Shown: positions 34,913 through 44,994, counted from the stretch's first letter. The stretch: DNA of 64,000 bases from Mucilaginibacter mali (GCF_013283875.1 NZ_CP054139.1:2542001-2606000); one strand, 5' to 3'. Notes: generated by a model not told the origin, from the letters alone. Numbers and translations: made by a program.

Positions 34913-35908
34913 ATGAAAAAGCTATCGCTTGTGTTTGCAATAGTATTGCTGTTCAATTTGCCACTTTACGCGCAATTGAATCTCGATACCGCTTCGTCGA
35001 TAAAAAATAACCCAGCCATCTACTCGCTCATTGTTGTTAAAAACAATAAAACGCTGTGTAAAAAGTATTTTAACGGATATAATGCCCAAAGTTTGTTTAA
35101 CGATCAATCGCTTACCAAAAGCATTTGCTCGATACTGATCGGTATCGCTATTAATAAAGGGTATATTTCTTCTGTGGATGAAAAACTGGCTGCTATTTTC
35201 CCCATACTAAAAAACGATCCGGATAAACGGAAGCAAACCATCACTATACGGCAGGTGATGAACCAGGCATCGGGCCTTGCGCACGAAAACCTGGAGAACC
35301 TGGGAGGATACCTTTCCTTGCCCAACCCCTCTGAATATGTTCTGAAAGCGCCTTTAGTTGATGAACCGGGCAAGGAATGGCATTATAACAACGCGGCCAC
35401 GCATCTTTTATCGGTAATACTGACTAAAACCACGCATATGGATACCCGCGCCTTTGCTCAAAAGAACCTGTTCGGCCCGCTTGGCATCACCAAATTTGAA
35501 TGGGCCAAAATGCGCGACGGCTATTATGATGGCTGCGGCTTGCTCAGCATCCGCTTAAGCTCGGGCGATATGCTTAAATTTGGACAGCTATTATTAAATA
35601 ACGGAAAATATAATGGCAGGCAAATAGTACCCGCCAAATGGGTAAACCTGTTGTTTAACCCCGATGTTTTTTACCAGGCTACCTGGGGTTTTCCGCAATC
35701 TACCTATGGCTTGTGTTACTATCATTTCAATTATAAAGGTGTGGCGGTTACCTACGGCATGGGCTGGGGCGGACAGTTTTTGGTGATGATACCTGCTAAA
35801 CAAGCTATAATGGTGATCAACCAAAACACGGCTGATGCGAACGCGATAAAGCAATCTATTAACTTTACAAATCGCATTTTCCCGATGCTGTTTAAGCTGG
35901 TAGATTAA
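34913..35908 (+). CDS. serine hydrolase, class C beta-lactamase fold
   Basis: The 331-residue exported protein has a signal peptide (about 1-21, LYAQ) and the motifs of the beta-lactamase/penicillin-binding family. SLTK has Ser66 and Lys69, and YNNA supplies the Tyr-Asn pair. A GWGGQF segment takes the place of the KTG-like triad. Members include esterases, peptidases and lactamases, so resistance should not be assumed. The ATG at 34913 begins the signal peptide; the frame opens at 34859. A hairpin follows at 35921-35950. Confidence 0.88.
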   Translation: MKKLSLVFAIVLLFNLPLYAQLNLDTASSIKNNPAIYSLIVVKNNKTLCKKYFNGYNAQSLFNDQSLTKSICSILIGIAINKGYISSVDEKLAAIFPILKNDPDKRKQTITIRQVMNQASGLAHENLENLGGYLSLPNPSEYVLKAPLVDEPGKEWHYNNAATHLLSVILTKTTHMDTRAFAQKNLFGPLGITKFEWAKMRDGYYDGCGLLSIRLSSGDMLKFGQLLLNNGKYNGRQIVPAKWVNLLFNPDVFYQATWGFPQSTYGLCYYHFNYKGVAVTYGMGWGGQFLVMIPAKQAIMVINQNTADANAIKQSINFTNRIFPMLFKLVD

Positions 35909-35920
35909 ATCGGCTAATAA

Positions 35921-35950
35921 AAAAGCCGCCCTTTTCAGAGCGGCCCGTAA
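35921..35950. terminator. bidirectional terminator
   Basis: An A run, GCCGC, an 10-base loop and GCGGC followed by TTTTT-like sequence lie between the convergent serine hydrolase and phospholipase C genes. Confidence 0.65.
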
Positions 35951-35965
35951 TTTTTGTGGCACCTG

Positions 35966-38494
35966 CTACACTATACCGCCCATCACCGGATCGGTTTTAG
36001 TTATTGCGCCGGTTTCCACGCGACCAGCAAAGCGTTCTTCGAATACGTTGTTATTATTCAACTTCACGCTGAAATCGTACCAGTTAAAGTTTTTTGCCAG
36101 GTTTAAAACCACCGTAGCCTTACTGTTGGCAGGTACAATTTTATTAATGCTGCCTGTTTTGTAAACATTATCTGCAATTATGACCTGCTGTTCCTTATTG
36201 GTGTTGTTAACGATAGTTACCAACACGTTACCGCTCAGCTTAGCCGGGATAGCTTTATCCTGTTCATATTCGCAACTGATATTCACCTGCTGATTGGTGG
36301 CATCACCCAAAAATTCGCGATAAAAGCCGTTGGGGCCATGCACACGTAAATGATATTTGCCATCAGCAAAGGCATTTACCGGCCAGTTGTAACTAAGCGC
36401 GTCACCCGCGGCAACCGCGAAGTGCCAGTTGCGTGATATTTCCTCTTTACCGTTATCGGCAAATTTCACAGGCGCATAAACGGTAAACGGCGAACCAGCC
36501 GAATCTTTACCAAAAACCTTGTTGCCTGCGGACATTTTTATTTCGAAACTTCTTTTATCGGCACTTAATCCGCCCACGGTATACAATTCATACGGTAACG
36601 CGCAGGAAGCCCTCACTCCTTTTTCCTGGGCCGAGATGATGGCGGGCTGCGCGCTGATCTCCGCAATATCATCGGCCGATAGCTTTTTAGGCAGGGCTGG
36701 CTCCTGCTTAAACTTGGCGTTGAAAATATCCTCTACCTTTTTGTCGCGGTTCAGAAATGGGATCTTTTCTAAGGGTGCGCCATTGTAAGGTGTAAATGCC
36801 GATGTCAGATCGCCGCAGATGGTACGGCGCCATTGGCTGATATTATCGAGATGGATATTCTTATTAAACTTCTTGTTCACAAACGTCTCCAGGAATTGCA
36901 GCGTAGATGTATGGTCGAATACTTCCGAACATACGCGGCCTCCCCTGCTCCACGGCGAAGCGATCATCATGGGCACACGGAAGCCAAGGCCGATGGCGCC
37001 CTCACGGGCCTGTCCGCGCGGGATGCCCTGCTTCAACTCGTTCTCTAAGCGCACGTGCTCTATCTCGGTCTCAATCCCCTTAGATACCTTACCTGTTCCC
37101 GGCAATTTATTATCAGGGATCATAAACGGCGGGATATGATCGAAGTAACCATCGTTCTCATCGTAGGTAACTATAAAGATGGTCTTCTTCCACACTTCCG
37201 GATTTTTTGTCAGGATATCCAGGATCTCCGACACATACCAGGCACCGTACCATGGCGCGCTCGGGTGATCGGAAAAGTTTTGCGGGCCGGCCAGCCACGA
37301 AACCGTTGGCAGTTTGCCTTTGTTCACATCCTCGCGAAACTGGTGCAGCAGATCGCCTTTGGGCACGGTGGCTCTGCGTTCTTTACCAAAATCGTTATAA
37401 GTAAGCTGCGCGATGCTACGAAAATGTGGATCGCCGGAATTGATAACAAAAGCGCGGTTATATAAACTTTTCTCTTTGGCCGATAACTTATCGTAGCTTT
37501 CCTTATTCCATTTGCTTAGTTCAAGGCGGGCATTATCCAATACTTCCTGCTTGGTTTTAATGGCCTCACGGCTTCGTTTTACCTCTGCTTCATCGGTAGA
37601 GTTAGCTTCCTGCAGCTTATCAATTTCGGCCGGTAGGGTTTCTGCTTGCTTTTGCAGGGTCTTGATATACCTGTCGGAGAATTTCACATTATAAGCTTTA
37701 AAAAATTCCAGCAGGTTGCAACCATAGTTAGATAACCAGGCGCGCTCCTCGCCTACGTAACCACCGCCGGTACTCAGATCGTTTTGATAAAAATTCCAGC
37801 TGATGCCGGCATCCTCTAATAACTCGGGGAATGTTTGCCACGGCATGGTAGCGGCCGCGAAATCGGTATTGCGAATATTGGCCTTGGGCAAACCATCCTC
37901 TTGGTGGGTGATCTTACCCGTCCAAAAGAATGAGCGGTTTGGCGTGGTACTGGTCATAGCCGAGCAGAAATTCTGATCGCATACGGTAAAGGCATCGGCC
38001 ATAGCATAGTTAAAGGGCAGGTCTTCGCGGGTATAATGCCCCATGGTAAGCGGCATATCGGCATAGCTTTTATTGCCCGACCGCTTAGCGATCAACCATT
38101 TATCATATTTGCCTAAGTTATTGGCATCAACCTGGCTGGCGCGGCTATGTGGCAGCGACCCCATCCAGGTGATCTTGGTATCCTTTATATCCAGTCGGAA
38201 CGGCGGATAGGTATTCCCCACCGCGTCGGTTTGCAACCATACCGGTTTTTGATCGGGCAGGATAATGGCACGCGGATCGCTAAAGCCACGCACTCCCTGC
38301 AAAGCGCCAAAGCAATGATCGAACGACCGATTTTCCTGCATCAGTATCACAATATGTTCGGCATCAAGATAAGTACTGCCGGGCGCAGGGTTAATGGCTA
38401 AAGCTTTTTGTATGGCCGGCGGCAGCATATTGGCCATTGCGACGCCGCCTGTTAATAGTGCTGCTTTCTTTAAAAAATCTCTCCTTGAATCCAT
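35966..38494 (-). CDS. phosphocholine-specific phospholipase C
   Basis: This 842-residue phosphoesterase cleaves phosphatidylcholine or sphingomyelin to release the phospho-headgroup outside the cytoplasm. A Tat signal SRRDFLKKAALL begins at residue 3. The alkaline-phosphatase-like core starts with VILMQENRSFDH (49-60) and continues to VTYDENDGYFDHIPP. Two C-terminal beta domains of the DUF756 type follow, ending at ITKTDPVMGGIV. The length fits the family. The ATG at 38494 begins the Tat peptide; the frame opens at 38548. It is divergent from a SusC/SusD pair, suggesting linked uptake of lipid-derived matter. Confidence 0.94.
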   Translation of the reverse strand: MDSRRDFLKKAALLTGGVAMANMLPPAIQKALAINPAPGSTYLDAEHIVILMQENRSFDHCFGALQGVRGFSDPRAIILPDQKPVWLQTDAVGNTYPPFRLDIKDTKITWMGSLPHSRASQVDANNLGKYDKWLIAKRSGNKSYADMPLTMGHYTREDLPFNYAMADAFTVCDQNFCSAMTSTTPNRSFFWTGKITHQEDGLPKANIRNTDFAAATMPWQTFPELLEDAGISWNFYQNDLSTGGGYVGEERAWLSNYGCNLLEFFKAYNVKFSDRYIKTLQKQAETLPAEIDKLQEANSTDEAEVKRSREAIKTKQEVLDNARLELSKWNKESYDKLSAKEKSLYNRAFVINSGDPHFRSIAQLTYNDFGKERRATVPKGDLLHQFREDVNKGKLPTVSWLAGPQNFSDHPSAPWYGAWYVSEILDILTKNPEVWKKTIFIVTYDENDGYFDHIPPFMIPDNKLPGTGKVSKGIETEIEHVRLENELKQGIPRGQAREGAIGLGFRVPMMIASPWSRGGRVCSEVFDHTSTLQFLETFVNKKFNKNIHLDNISQWRRTICGDLTSAFTPYNGAPLEKIPFLNRDKKVEDIFNAKFKQEPALPKKLSADDIAEISAQPAIISAQEKGVRASCALPYELYTVGGLSADKRSFEIKMSAGNKVFGKDSAGSPFTVYAPVKFADNGKEEISRNWHFAVAAGDALSYNWPVNAFADGKYHLRVHGPNGFYREFLGDATNQQVNISCEYEQDKAIPAKLSGNVLVTIVNNTNKEQQVIIADNVYKTGSINKIVPANSKATVVLNLAKNFNWYDFSVKLNNNNVFEERFAGRVETGAITKTDPVMGGIV

Positions 38495-38645
38495 CCTGTG
38501 TTTAGTTTTATTATGGTACCGTTTTTTTTTGATAGTGTCTGATGTCAAATATCGGGTAGCGCAATAAAAGATATGTTATGAAATAATTAATTATTTCGAT
38601 TAGTATTTAATTTGTTACAAATCGAAATAAAAAACAATCAAATGA

Positions 38646-38781
38646 AAGTTACTTGTATCAGATGGTCAACGCGCGAATTATCTTTCTAACAGTATGCTTT
38701 TTGCGGTGATCGGTGCCACTTGTATGGCGTTGTTTTTTAGACAAATGGCAGGATAAAGCCATCAATAAATTGCAGGCATAA
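38646..38781 (+). pseudogene. possible relic: C-terminus of a membrane transporter
   Basis: A rightward frame reads SDGQRANYLSNS then a hydrophobic helix MLFAVIGATCMALFF and RQ. One extra base then breaks it; the shifted frame continues WQDKAINKLQA to a stop at 38781. A helix plus charged tail right before a terminator is what the last helix of an MFS-like carrier would leave. The family is a guess and the frame could be chance. Confidence 0.3.
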
Positions 38782-38830
38782 CTACATTTTCCCTCTCTCT
38801 TCTTTCCAGATCCAATTTCAGGCAAAAAAG

Positions 38831-38863
38831 GGCCGGGAAGTATCTCGCATACTTCCCGGCCCT
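38831..38863 (+). terminator. perfect hairpin between divergent genes
   Basis: GGGCCGGGAAGTAT and its exact complement pair over 14 bases around a 5-base loop, with an A run before and TAATTAA after. Confidence 0.7.
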
Positions 38864-39025
38864 AATTAACTATTAACCGCCTCATTATCAACTTTTAGTT
38901 AATTTTTCACAGGGGCAGTATTAAATTCTATAAACAAAATAAAATTCATGTTGTTTTAACAATAAAGTAATTATTCCGTATTGGTTAATATTTAGCACAA
39001 TTATCAATACTTATTAGAAATTTAC

Positions 39026-39055
39026 TTGCATTTAACGAAATGTAATCTACTTTTA
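39026..39055 (+). promoter_or_regulatory. promoter of the susC/susD pair
   Basis: TTG (39026-39028), 19 bases, then TACTTTTA (39048-39055) fit the Bacteroidota TTG-N19-TAnnTTTG promoter with one change in the last base. The leader to the ATG at 39106 is about 45 bases. Confidence 0.5.
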
Positions 39056-39105
39056 CAGCGCACAATACCTTTTAACTATTAAATAATTAACTAACTGACT
39101 AACAA

Positions 39106-42100
39106 ATGAAGAAAATTCTACTATGGAGTTTCTGCACAATGCTGTTTTCTATAACAGCCTCCTATGCACAAACCCGTGTCGTGACCGGGAGGGTTACGGC
39201 AAAAGAGGACGGTATGGCATTACCAGGAGTAACTGTTGCTGTAAAAGGCACCACTACGGGTACCCAAACCGGTGGGGACGGTAAATATTCCATCAATGTG
39301 CCAAACGGGGCGCAATTATCATTCAGCTTTATTGGTTACACCACGCAGGATATTACCCCTACAGGTAATACGCAGGATGTGGTATTGGTACAATCAAACA
39401 AACTACTTGGCGAGGTGGTGGTTACCGGGGCATTGGGCATCACGCGTACCCGCAACCAGCAAAGCTATGCCGCACAACAGGTAACCGGCGAGGAAGTGAG
39501 CAAGCAACGTTCATCAAACTTTGTAACCGGATTATCGGGTAAAGTGGCAGGTTTAGAGATACGCCAGAACAATACCGTAGGCGGTTCAACCAACGTAGTT
39601 TTGCGTGGCTACAAATCAATCACCGGTAATAACCAAGCTTTGTTTGTGATAGATGGCGTGCCCATTGGCAATACCAATACCAACGGCAGCGATCAGCAAA
39701 CCGGCGGCGGCGGTTATGATTACGGCAGCCCGGTATCAGATATCAACCCCGACGACATTGAGAATATTACGGTATTGAAAGGCGCAGGCGCTACAGCCTT
39801 GTATGGTTCGCGCGGTAGTAACGGTGTGATACTGATCACCACTAAAAAAGCTAAAAAGGGGTTGGGGATTTCTCTAAATTCTACCATTACACTTAGCGAG
39901 ATCGACCGGTCGACATTCCCCAAATACCAAACAACTTACGGCGGTGGTTATGCCAAATACTTTAACAGCGGCGATATTTTTGGTAAAACCGGTGTAAACG
40001 TAGCCCCTACTGCCGACGACGCGTCGAACGGTACCGAATTTGATCCTAATTTATTGATCTATCAGTGGGATGCCTTCGACCCTACATCGCCAAACTACGG
40101 TAAGCCTACACCTTGGGTGGCGGCGGCTAACGACCCGAGCACCTTCTTTATCAAGCCCATATCTACCATACAAAGCTTAATGGTAACCAATGGCGGCGAT
40201 AACGGCAGCTTTAAGTTGGGTTATACCAAAAGTATCGACAGGGGAACCATTCCAAACAGTAAACTGGATAAAAACCTGGTTGATTTTAGCGCAACCTACA
40301 ACATCACGCCAAAACTAACTGTCGGCGCCAATATCAATTACTTTAATACCAATGGCACGGGCCGTGGCGGTACCGGTTACGACGGCAATAATTCTGATAA
40401 CCGCAACGTGATCACCGGCTTCAGGCAGTGGTGGCAAACCAACGTGGATATTAAGGAATTAAAAGCCGCATACGACCGCACGCAAAGCAATATATCATGG
40501 AATATGGCCGACCCGGCTAACGGCGTCACCTTCCCGGCATTTTGGAACAACCCTTACTGGGTGGTAGATCATAACTATGAAAACGATACCCGCAACCGTT
40601 ACCTGGGTAATATCAACGCCAGCTACAAGCCTGTTTCGTGGTTGACCATTACCGGCCGCATCTCGCTTGATACTTATGCTGAGTTGCAGCAGGAACGCTA
40701 TGATGTGGGTAGCATCGGGGTGCCTTATTATTCGCGGTATAACCATAACTATGCCGAAACCAACTACGACCTGGTAGTAAACATGAACAAGAATATCGCC
40801 AAAGATTTTAACCTGAAGGCACTGATCGGTACCAACATCCGTAAGAATAACGAAAATGCCATTACGGCCAGCACCAACGGCGGTTTGATCATCCCGGGGC
40901 TTTACTCGTTGTCAAATTCATTGAACGCGCCTTTAGCACCAACCGAATTTGACGGCCGCCGCGAAGTTGATGGCTATTTTGCCGGCGCTACGCTCACCTG
41001 GAAAAATATGCTGACCGTTGATGGAACCATCAGGCGCGACCAATCATCTACCCTGCCGCCATCTAACAATGCCTATTATTATCCATCGGTTTCTGCAGGT
41101 TTCGTTTTCTCGGAATTAATGAAGCAGTACAACTGGTTATCCTACGGAAAGGTGCGTGCCAGCTTCGCGCAAGTAGGCAGCGATGCGCCATATCACAGTA
41201 TACTGGATACTTACACCATCTTGCCGCCAATTGGTTCAAATCCGCAAACAGCGGCCAGCACCACTAAAAACAACCCCGATCTGAAGCCCGAGCAAACCAA
41301 AAGCAAGGAAGTTGGCCTGGAGCTTTCATTCTTCGATAGTCGTTTAGGGTTTGATGGCAGCTATTATGAGACCAATACCTTCAATGAAATTTTACCGGTA
41401 AACGTATCTGGCGCTACAGGGTATAATTTCAAATACCTTAACGCGGGTTCGGTACAGAACAAGGGCTGGGAACTTTCGCTGAACGGAACTCCGGTAAAAA
41501 CAAGTGCGTTCAACTGGAAAATAACCTTAAACTTTACCGCTAACCGTAACAAGGTAACATCCCTGTTTAAAGATGCTACCGGTAACGAAGCCAGTAACCT
41601 GCAACTGGCCAGCTTCCAGAACGGCGAATCGCTTAACGCACCATTGGGCGAATCGTTCGGCACCATCCGCGGGACAGATTTTGTGTATGATGCGCACGGG
41701 AATAAAATTGTGGGGCCGGATGGGCAATACCTCATCAGCGATAATTCTAACGTAAATCTGGGTAATATCAACCCTAACTGGACTGGCGGTATCAATAACA
41801 GCTTTACCTACAAAAACTTAGCGTTAAGTTTTTTGATCGATATCCGCAAAGGTGGTTCGGTATTCTCTAATGACCTGGCCTATGGTTTAGCTGATGGACT
41901 TTACCCGTTGACAGCTTATACTAACGACCTTGGTAAGCCAGTGCGCAACTCGCTTGCTGATGGCGGTGGTTTCATCCGCCCCGGTGTTACCGCTTCCGGC
42001 CAGCCGAATACCGTAAGGGTTAGCGGCGAAAACTATGGCGACTTTGGCGATGGCGCGGGTTTACTGCCACTAAAGGAGTTTGTTTATGATGCCAGCTATG

Positions 42101-42336
42101 TAAAACTGCGCGAAGCTATACTGGGCTATACCCTGCCTAAAAATGTGTTAGGAAAGCTTGGCCCGGTAAAAGGTGTTACCTTCCAACTGATTGGCCGCAA
42201 CCTTTGGATCATCCATAAAAACATCCCTTATGCCGATCCGGAAGACGGCCTGAGCGCCGGTAACCTGCAGGGCATACAGGAAGGCTCGTACCCAACCACA
42301 CGCACATTTGCCTTTAACTTAAAGCTGACCTTTTAA
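39106..42336 (+). CDS. SusC/RagA family TonB-dependent transporter
   Basis: The 1076-residue outer-membrane protein has a signal peptide (to about residue 21, SYAQ). A CarboxypepD_reg-like domain (about 24-105, VTGRVTAKEDGMALPGVTV) and a plug (about 115-230) with GATALYGSRGSNGVILITTKK follow, then a 22-strand barrel ending FNLKLTF. It lacks an STN domain, so it should not signal through FecR. It is paired with a SusD-like lipoprotein 11 bases downstream. The substrate is unknown; the divergent phospholipase C hints at lipid- or headgroup-derived compounds rather than glycans. Confidence 0.95.
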   Translation: MKKILLWSFCTMLFSITASYAQTRVVTGRVTAKEDGMALPGVTVAVKGTTTGTQTGGDGKYSINVPNGAQLSFSFIGYTTQDITPTGNTQDVVLVQSNKLLGEVVVTGALGITRTRNQQSYAAQQVTGEEVSKQRSSNFVTGLSGKVAGLEIRQNNTVGGSTNVVLRGYKSITGNNQALFVIDGVPIGNTNTNGSDQQTGGGGYDYGSPVSDINPDDIENITVLKGAGATALYGSRGSNGVILITTKKAKKGLGISLNSTITLSEIDRSTFPKYQTTYGGGYAKYFNSGDIFGKTGVNVAPTADDASNGTEFDPNLLIYQWDAFDPTSPNYGKPTPWVAAANDPSTFFIKPISTIQSLMVTNGGDNGSFKLGYTKSIDRGTIPNSKLDKNLVDFSATYNITPKLTVGANINYFNTNGTGRGGTGYDGNNSDNRNVITGFRQWWQTNVDIKELKAAYDRTQSNISWNMADPANGVTFPAFWNNPYWVVDHNYENDTRNRYLGNINASYKPVSWLTITGRISLDTYAELQQERYDVGSIGVPYYSRYNHNYAETNYDLVVNMNKNIAKDFNLKALIGTNIRKNNENAITASTNGGLIIPGLYSLSNSLNAPLAPTEFDGRREVDGYFAGATLTWKNMLTVDGTIRRDQSSTLPPSNNAYYYPSVSAGFVFSELMKQYNWLSYGKVRASFAQVGSDAPYHSILDTYTILPPIGSNPQTAASTTKNNPDLKPEQTKSKEVGLELSFFDSRLGFDGSYYETNTFNEILPVNVSGATGYNFKYLNAGSVQNKGWELSLNGTPVKTSAFNWKITLNFTANRNKVTSLFKDATGNEASNLQLASFQNGESLNAPLGESFGTIRGTDFVYDAHGNKIVGPDGQYLISDNSNVNLGNINPNWTGGINNSFTYKNLALSFLIDIRKGGSVFSNDLAYGLADGLYPLTAYTNDLGKPVRNSLADGGGFIRPGVTASGQPNTVRVSGENYGDFGDGAGLLPLKEFVYDASYVKLREAILGYTLPKNVLGKLGPVKGVTFQLIGRNLWIIHKNIPYADPEDGLSAGNLQGIQEGSYPTTRTFAFNLKLTF

Positions 42337-42347
42337 TACATACTGAA

Positions 42348-43814
42348 ATGAAAAAAATAGCATACATTTTTGTACTGATGCTGGCAATTTCGGCATGTAC
42401 AAAAGATTTAACGTCGTTAAATATCGATCCCAAAAACCCATCCAACGTACCCTCGTACAGCCTGTTTACCGAGGCCGAGCGTTCGATGGCCAACACCATT
42501 GCTTCATCAAGCGTTAACCTGAATATTTTCCGCCTGATAGAGCAGCAATGGACAGAGACCACCTATCTGAACGAAACCCGGTACCAGTTACCATCGCGCA
42601 ATCAGCCCGATAACATCTGGAGCGCGTTTTACACTGGTGCACTTGCCAATTTTCAGCAGGCAAAAAACAAGTTAAAAACAGATGTAACCGATGCCGGTAC
42701 GCAGAAAAATGAAACAGCCATTATAGATATACTGCAGGTGTACACTTACTATTACCTGGTTACCACCTATGGCAACGTGCCCTATTCGCAGGCGCTGGAT
42801 ATCAACAATCCGTTCCCTAAGTATGATGATGCCAAAACTATTTATAACGACCTGCTGACCCGTTTAGATACCGACATTGCAGCCTTAAACGCAAGCGCCG
42901 GCAGTTTTGGCGACGCCGACGTGATCTATAAAGGCGACCCAACCGCGTGGAAAAAGTTTGCCAATACCCTTAAGTTAAAAATGGGCATTGTGCTGGCCGA
43001 CGCGGATAATACCAAAGCGCAAGCCGTGGTGCAGGCGGCCGTGGCGGCCGGTGTATTCACCTCCAACGCTGATAATGCTACGTATAAATACGTGTCATCG
43101 CCGCCAAATACCAATCCTATTTGGGTTGACCTTGTGCAAAGCCAGCGGCACGATTTTGTGGCTACTACCGAATTTTTATCGTACCTAAAGCCCAACACCA
43201 CCAACCAGGATCCTCGCCTGCCTTATTTCTTCGCGCTAAGCAGCAACGGTGTTTACGCGGGGGCGCCTAATGGCTCGGGTAACGGGGGCTTGGTATTCAG
43301 CCAGTATTCGCTGCCATCCGGCCCGTCATTAACGCCCGGCTCGGTCGGTTCATTAACTAATCCTGATTTCCCGGGGCTTTTGCTGGACTACGCCGAAACC
43401 GAATTTAACCTGGCCGAAGCTACCCAACGGGGTTATATTACGGGCAGTGTGGCCACGCATTATAATAACGCGGTTACCGCTTCCATCACCTATTGGGGTG
43501 GCACTGCGGCCCAGGCAACTGCTTACCTGTTACAGCCCGATGTTGCTTATTTAACGGCAACCGGCACTGCACTGCAAAAAATCGCCAGGCAGGAATACGT
43601 AGCTTATTACAATCGTGGCTGGGACGCCTGGACATTAACCCGCCGGCTTGATTACCCGGTATTGGTTAAACCAACCAAGGCTTATACCGATTTCCCGGTA
43701 CGCTTCACCTACCCAATTAGCGAGCAGAACGTGAACGTAACCAACTACACGGCAGCATCATCGGCCATCGGCGGCGATGATGTAACCACAAAGCTTTTCT
43801 TTGATAAGTTTTAA
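42348..43814 (+). CDS. SusD-like (SusD_2 type) outer-membrane lipoprotein
   Basis: The 488-residue lipoprotein has a lipobox at ISAC (Cys17) and the SusD-like_2 pattern: LNIDPKNPSNVPSYSL near the N-terminus, a TPR-like helical core and YYNRGWDAWTLTRRLDYP near the C-terminus. It would form the lid over the preceding SusC channel. This branch is often tied to non-glycan or peptide substrates. The pair ends at a strong terminator and no glycosidase follows, unlike classical polysaccharide loci. Confidence 0.93.
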   Translation: MKKIAYIFVLMLAISACTKDLTSLNIDPKNPSNVPSYSLFTEAERSMANTIASSSVNLNIFRLIEQQWTETTYLNETRYQLPSRNQPDNIWSAFYTGALANFQQAKNKLKTDVTDAGTQKNETAIIDILQVYTYYYLVTTYGNVPYSQALDINNPFPKYDDAKTIYNDLLTRLDTDIAALNASAGSFGDADVIYKGDPTAWKKFANTLKLKMGIVLADADNTKAQAVVQAAVAAGVFTSNADNATYKYVSSPPNTNPIWVDLVQSQRHDFVATTEFLSYLKPNTTNQDPRLPYFFALSSNGVYAGAPNGSGNGGLVFSQYSLPSGPSLTPGSVGSLTNPDFPGLLLDYAETEFNLAEATQRGYITGSVATHYNNAVTASITYWGGTAAQATAYLLQPDVAYLTATGTALQKIARQEYVAYYNRGWDAWTLTRRLDYPVLVKPTKAYTDFPVRFTYPISEQNVNVTNYTAASSAIGGDDVTTKLFFDKF

Positions 43815-43828
43815 TGATATTGCTACCA

Positions 43829-43861
43829 CAACAAAAGCTGCCCTTGGGGCGGCTTTTGTTG
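43829..43861 (+). terminator. terminator of the susC/susD pair
   Basis: Arms of 15 bases pair with one mismatch around a 3-base loop and end in TTGTTTAAT. Confidence 0.85.
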
Positions 43862-43923
43862 TTTAATGAGATTACTTAGTATTTAAACAATAACTATATT
43901 TAACTATTCAATACTCATTAAAA

Positions 43924-44304
43924 ATGAAAGTATCGCTAAGCCGAATTATCATCTTTGGGAAAAATATCGATTTATTAAAAGCCTTCTATACCGAAAGTTT
44001 TAATCTGTCGGTTATAGAAGAAACAGCGGGCGAATGGGTAGTATTAAATGCGGGCGCTACTGAAATAGCATTACACAAAATTGGCGAACATATCGATTCA
44101 GGCAATGATGACTTTCGTGCGGAGAGCAATACTAAACTGGTTTTCAAGGTAAATACCGGTCTGCATCAACTTAGGCAGCAGTTAATTGATAAAGGTGTAG
44201 CAATGAAAGAAGCAAGATCGTTCCCCGGCATCAGTTCCCTGTTTTGCGATGGGGAAGATCCGGAAGGAAATGTATTTCAGTTGGAAGAGCGATCGAGTAA
44301 CTAA
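43924..44304 (+). CDS. VOC family (glyoxalase-like) protein
   Basis: The 126-residue protein has the paired beta-alpha-beta units of the vicinal-oxygen-chelate fold, starting SLSRIIIFGKNIDLLKAFY and ending with DPEGNVFQLEE. The final Glu is a usual metal ligand position. Members include glyoxalases, dioxygenases and antibiotic-binding proteins, so the reaction is not assigned. It stands alone. Confidence 0.85.
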   Translation: MKVSLSRIIIFGKNIDLLKAFYTESFNLSVIEETAGEWVVLNAGATEIALHKIGEHIDSGNDDFRAESNTKLVFKVNTGLHQLRQQLIDKGVAMKEARSFPGISSLFCDGEDPEGNVFQLEERSSN

Positions 44305-44463
44305 GCTATCTTGATGGTTTTAAACAATAGCTATTATAGCAGCAAGGGTCAGACTTCATTGGATTACAAAGCAAATAAGCAATCCCCAAAGTTGCATTTT
44401 TAGTAAATTATAGGTAGTATAGCTAAACCTTATAAAACTTCAGAACCTATAACCTCTTAACAA

Positions 44464-44955
44464 ATGAAACCAGGATCAATGTTGGAGTGTCTCTCTCCGG
44501 ATGTGTTAGCCGACATCAAATCAAAATTAGCACCGTATCACACGGCCTTTTGCGGTTTAAAGCACGAGCAGGTGACAGAGGTTTATTCGGATGAAAACGG
44601 GGACTATTTTAAGCGCTACGGGTTTTGCGATAAAGCGGCCCGAAAATATCGTTTAGGCTGTGCACATACATCAGCCAATGATGAATTTTGCCGGATAATC
44701 TTATCCGCTTGCGAACAGTTCCCAGGCGCGCAAGCCCTGGCAGAACATTTCGGTGAATTATTCTTAAATGTGTATATGATGGACCTTACTAAAGGCGCGC
44801 TGGAAAAACAATTGGCGCTTGGCATGAGGATAGATAATAAACTGTTGATAGCTGATGCAAAAGCAGCGATAGCAGAAGTGATAAAAACGCATCATCAATT
44901 GGTTAGAGCTATAGAAGAATTAAGGATAGAGTTGATGAACAGGCTGCGATCCTGA
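44464..44955 (+). CDS. unrecognised cytosolic protein
   Basis: The 163-residue protein has no signal peptide or membrane helix. It has six cysteines within the first 83 residues (Cys9, Cys30, Cys55, Cys66, Cys76, Cys83), spaced irregularly. A long C-terminal amphipathic helix (about 115-160) ends the protein. I do not recognise the family. It has normal codon use and is followed by a good terminator, so it is likely real. Confidence 0.75.
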   Translation: MKPGSMLECLSPDVLADIKSKLAPYHTAFCGLKHEQVTEVYSDENGDYFKRYGFCDKAARKYRLGCAHTSANDEFCRIILSACEQFPGAQALAEHFGELFLNVYMMDLTKGALEKQLALGMRIDNKLLIADAKAAIAEVIKTHHQLVRAIEELRIELMNRLRS

Positions 44956-44964
44956 GAAACAAAC

Positions 44965-44994
44965 AACCCTCTGAAATATTAAATTCAGAGGGTT
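44965..44994. terminator. terminator between convergent genes
   Basis: AACCCTCTGAA and TTCAGAGGGTT form an 11-base perfect stem with an 8-base loop, followed by TTTG. Confidence 0.85.

Larger units (their letters stand above)
38495..39105. other. divergent region with relic gene tail, hairpin and susC promoter
   Basis: Between the divergent PLC and susC genes lie an A+T-rich segment (38,570-38,640) and the apparent decayed tail of a membrane-protein gene (38646-38781). A perfect 14-base hairpin (38831-38863) and the susC promoter (39026-39055) follow. The hairpin has no intact gene to serve, which is explained if the relic was once a full gene. Confidence 0.55.

Noticed and set aside
34913..35908. 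Antibiotic beta-lactamase
   Set aside because: SxxK and YxN are shared by many esterases and peptidases, and the KTG-like triad is not clear.
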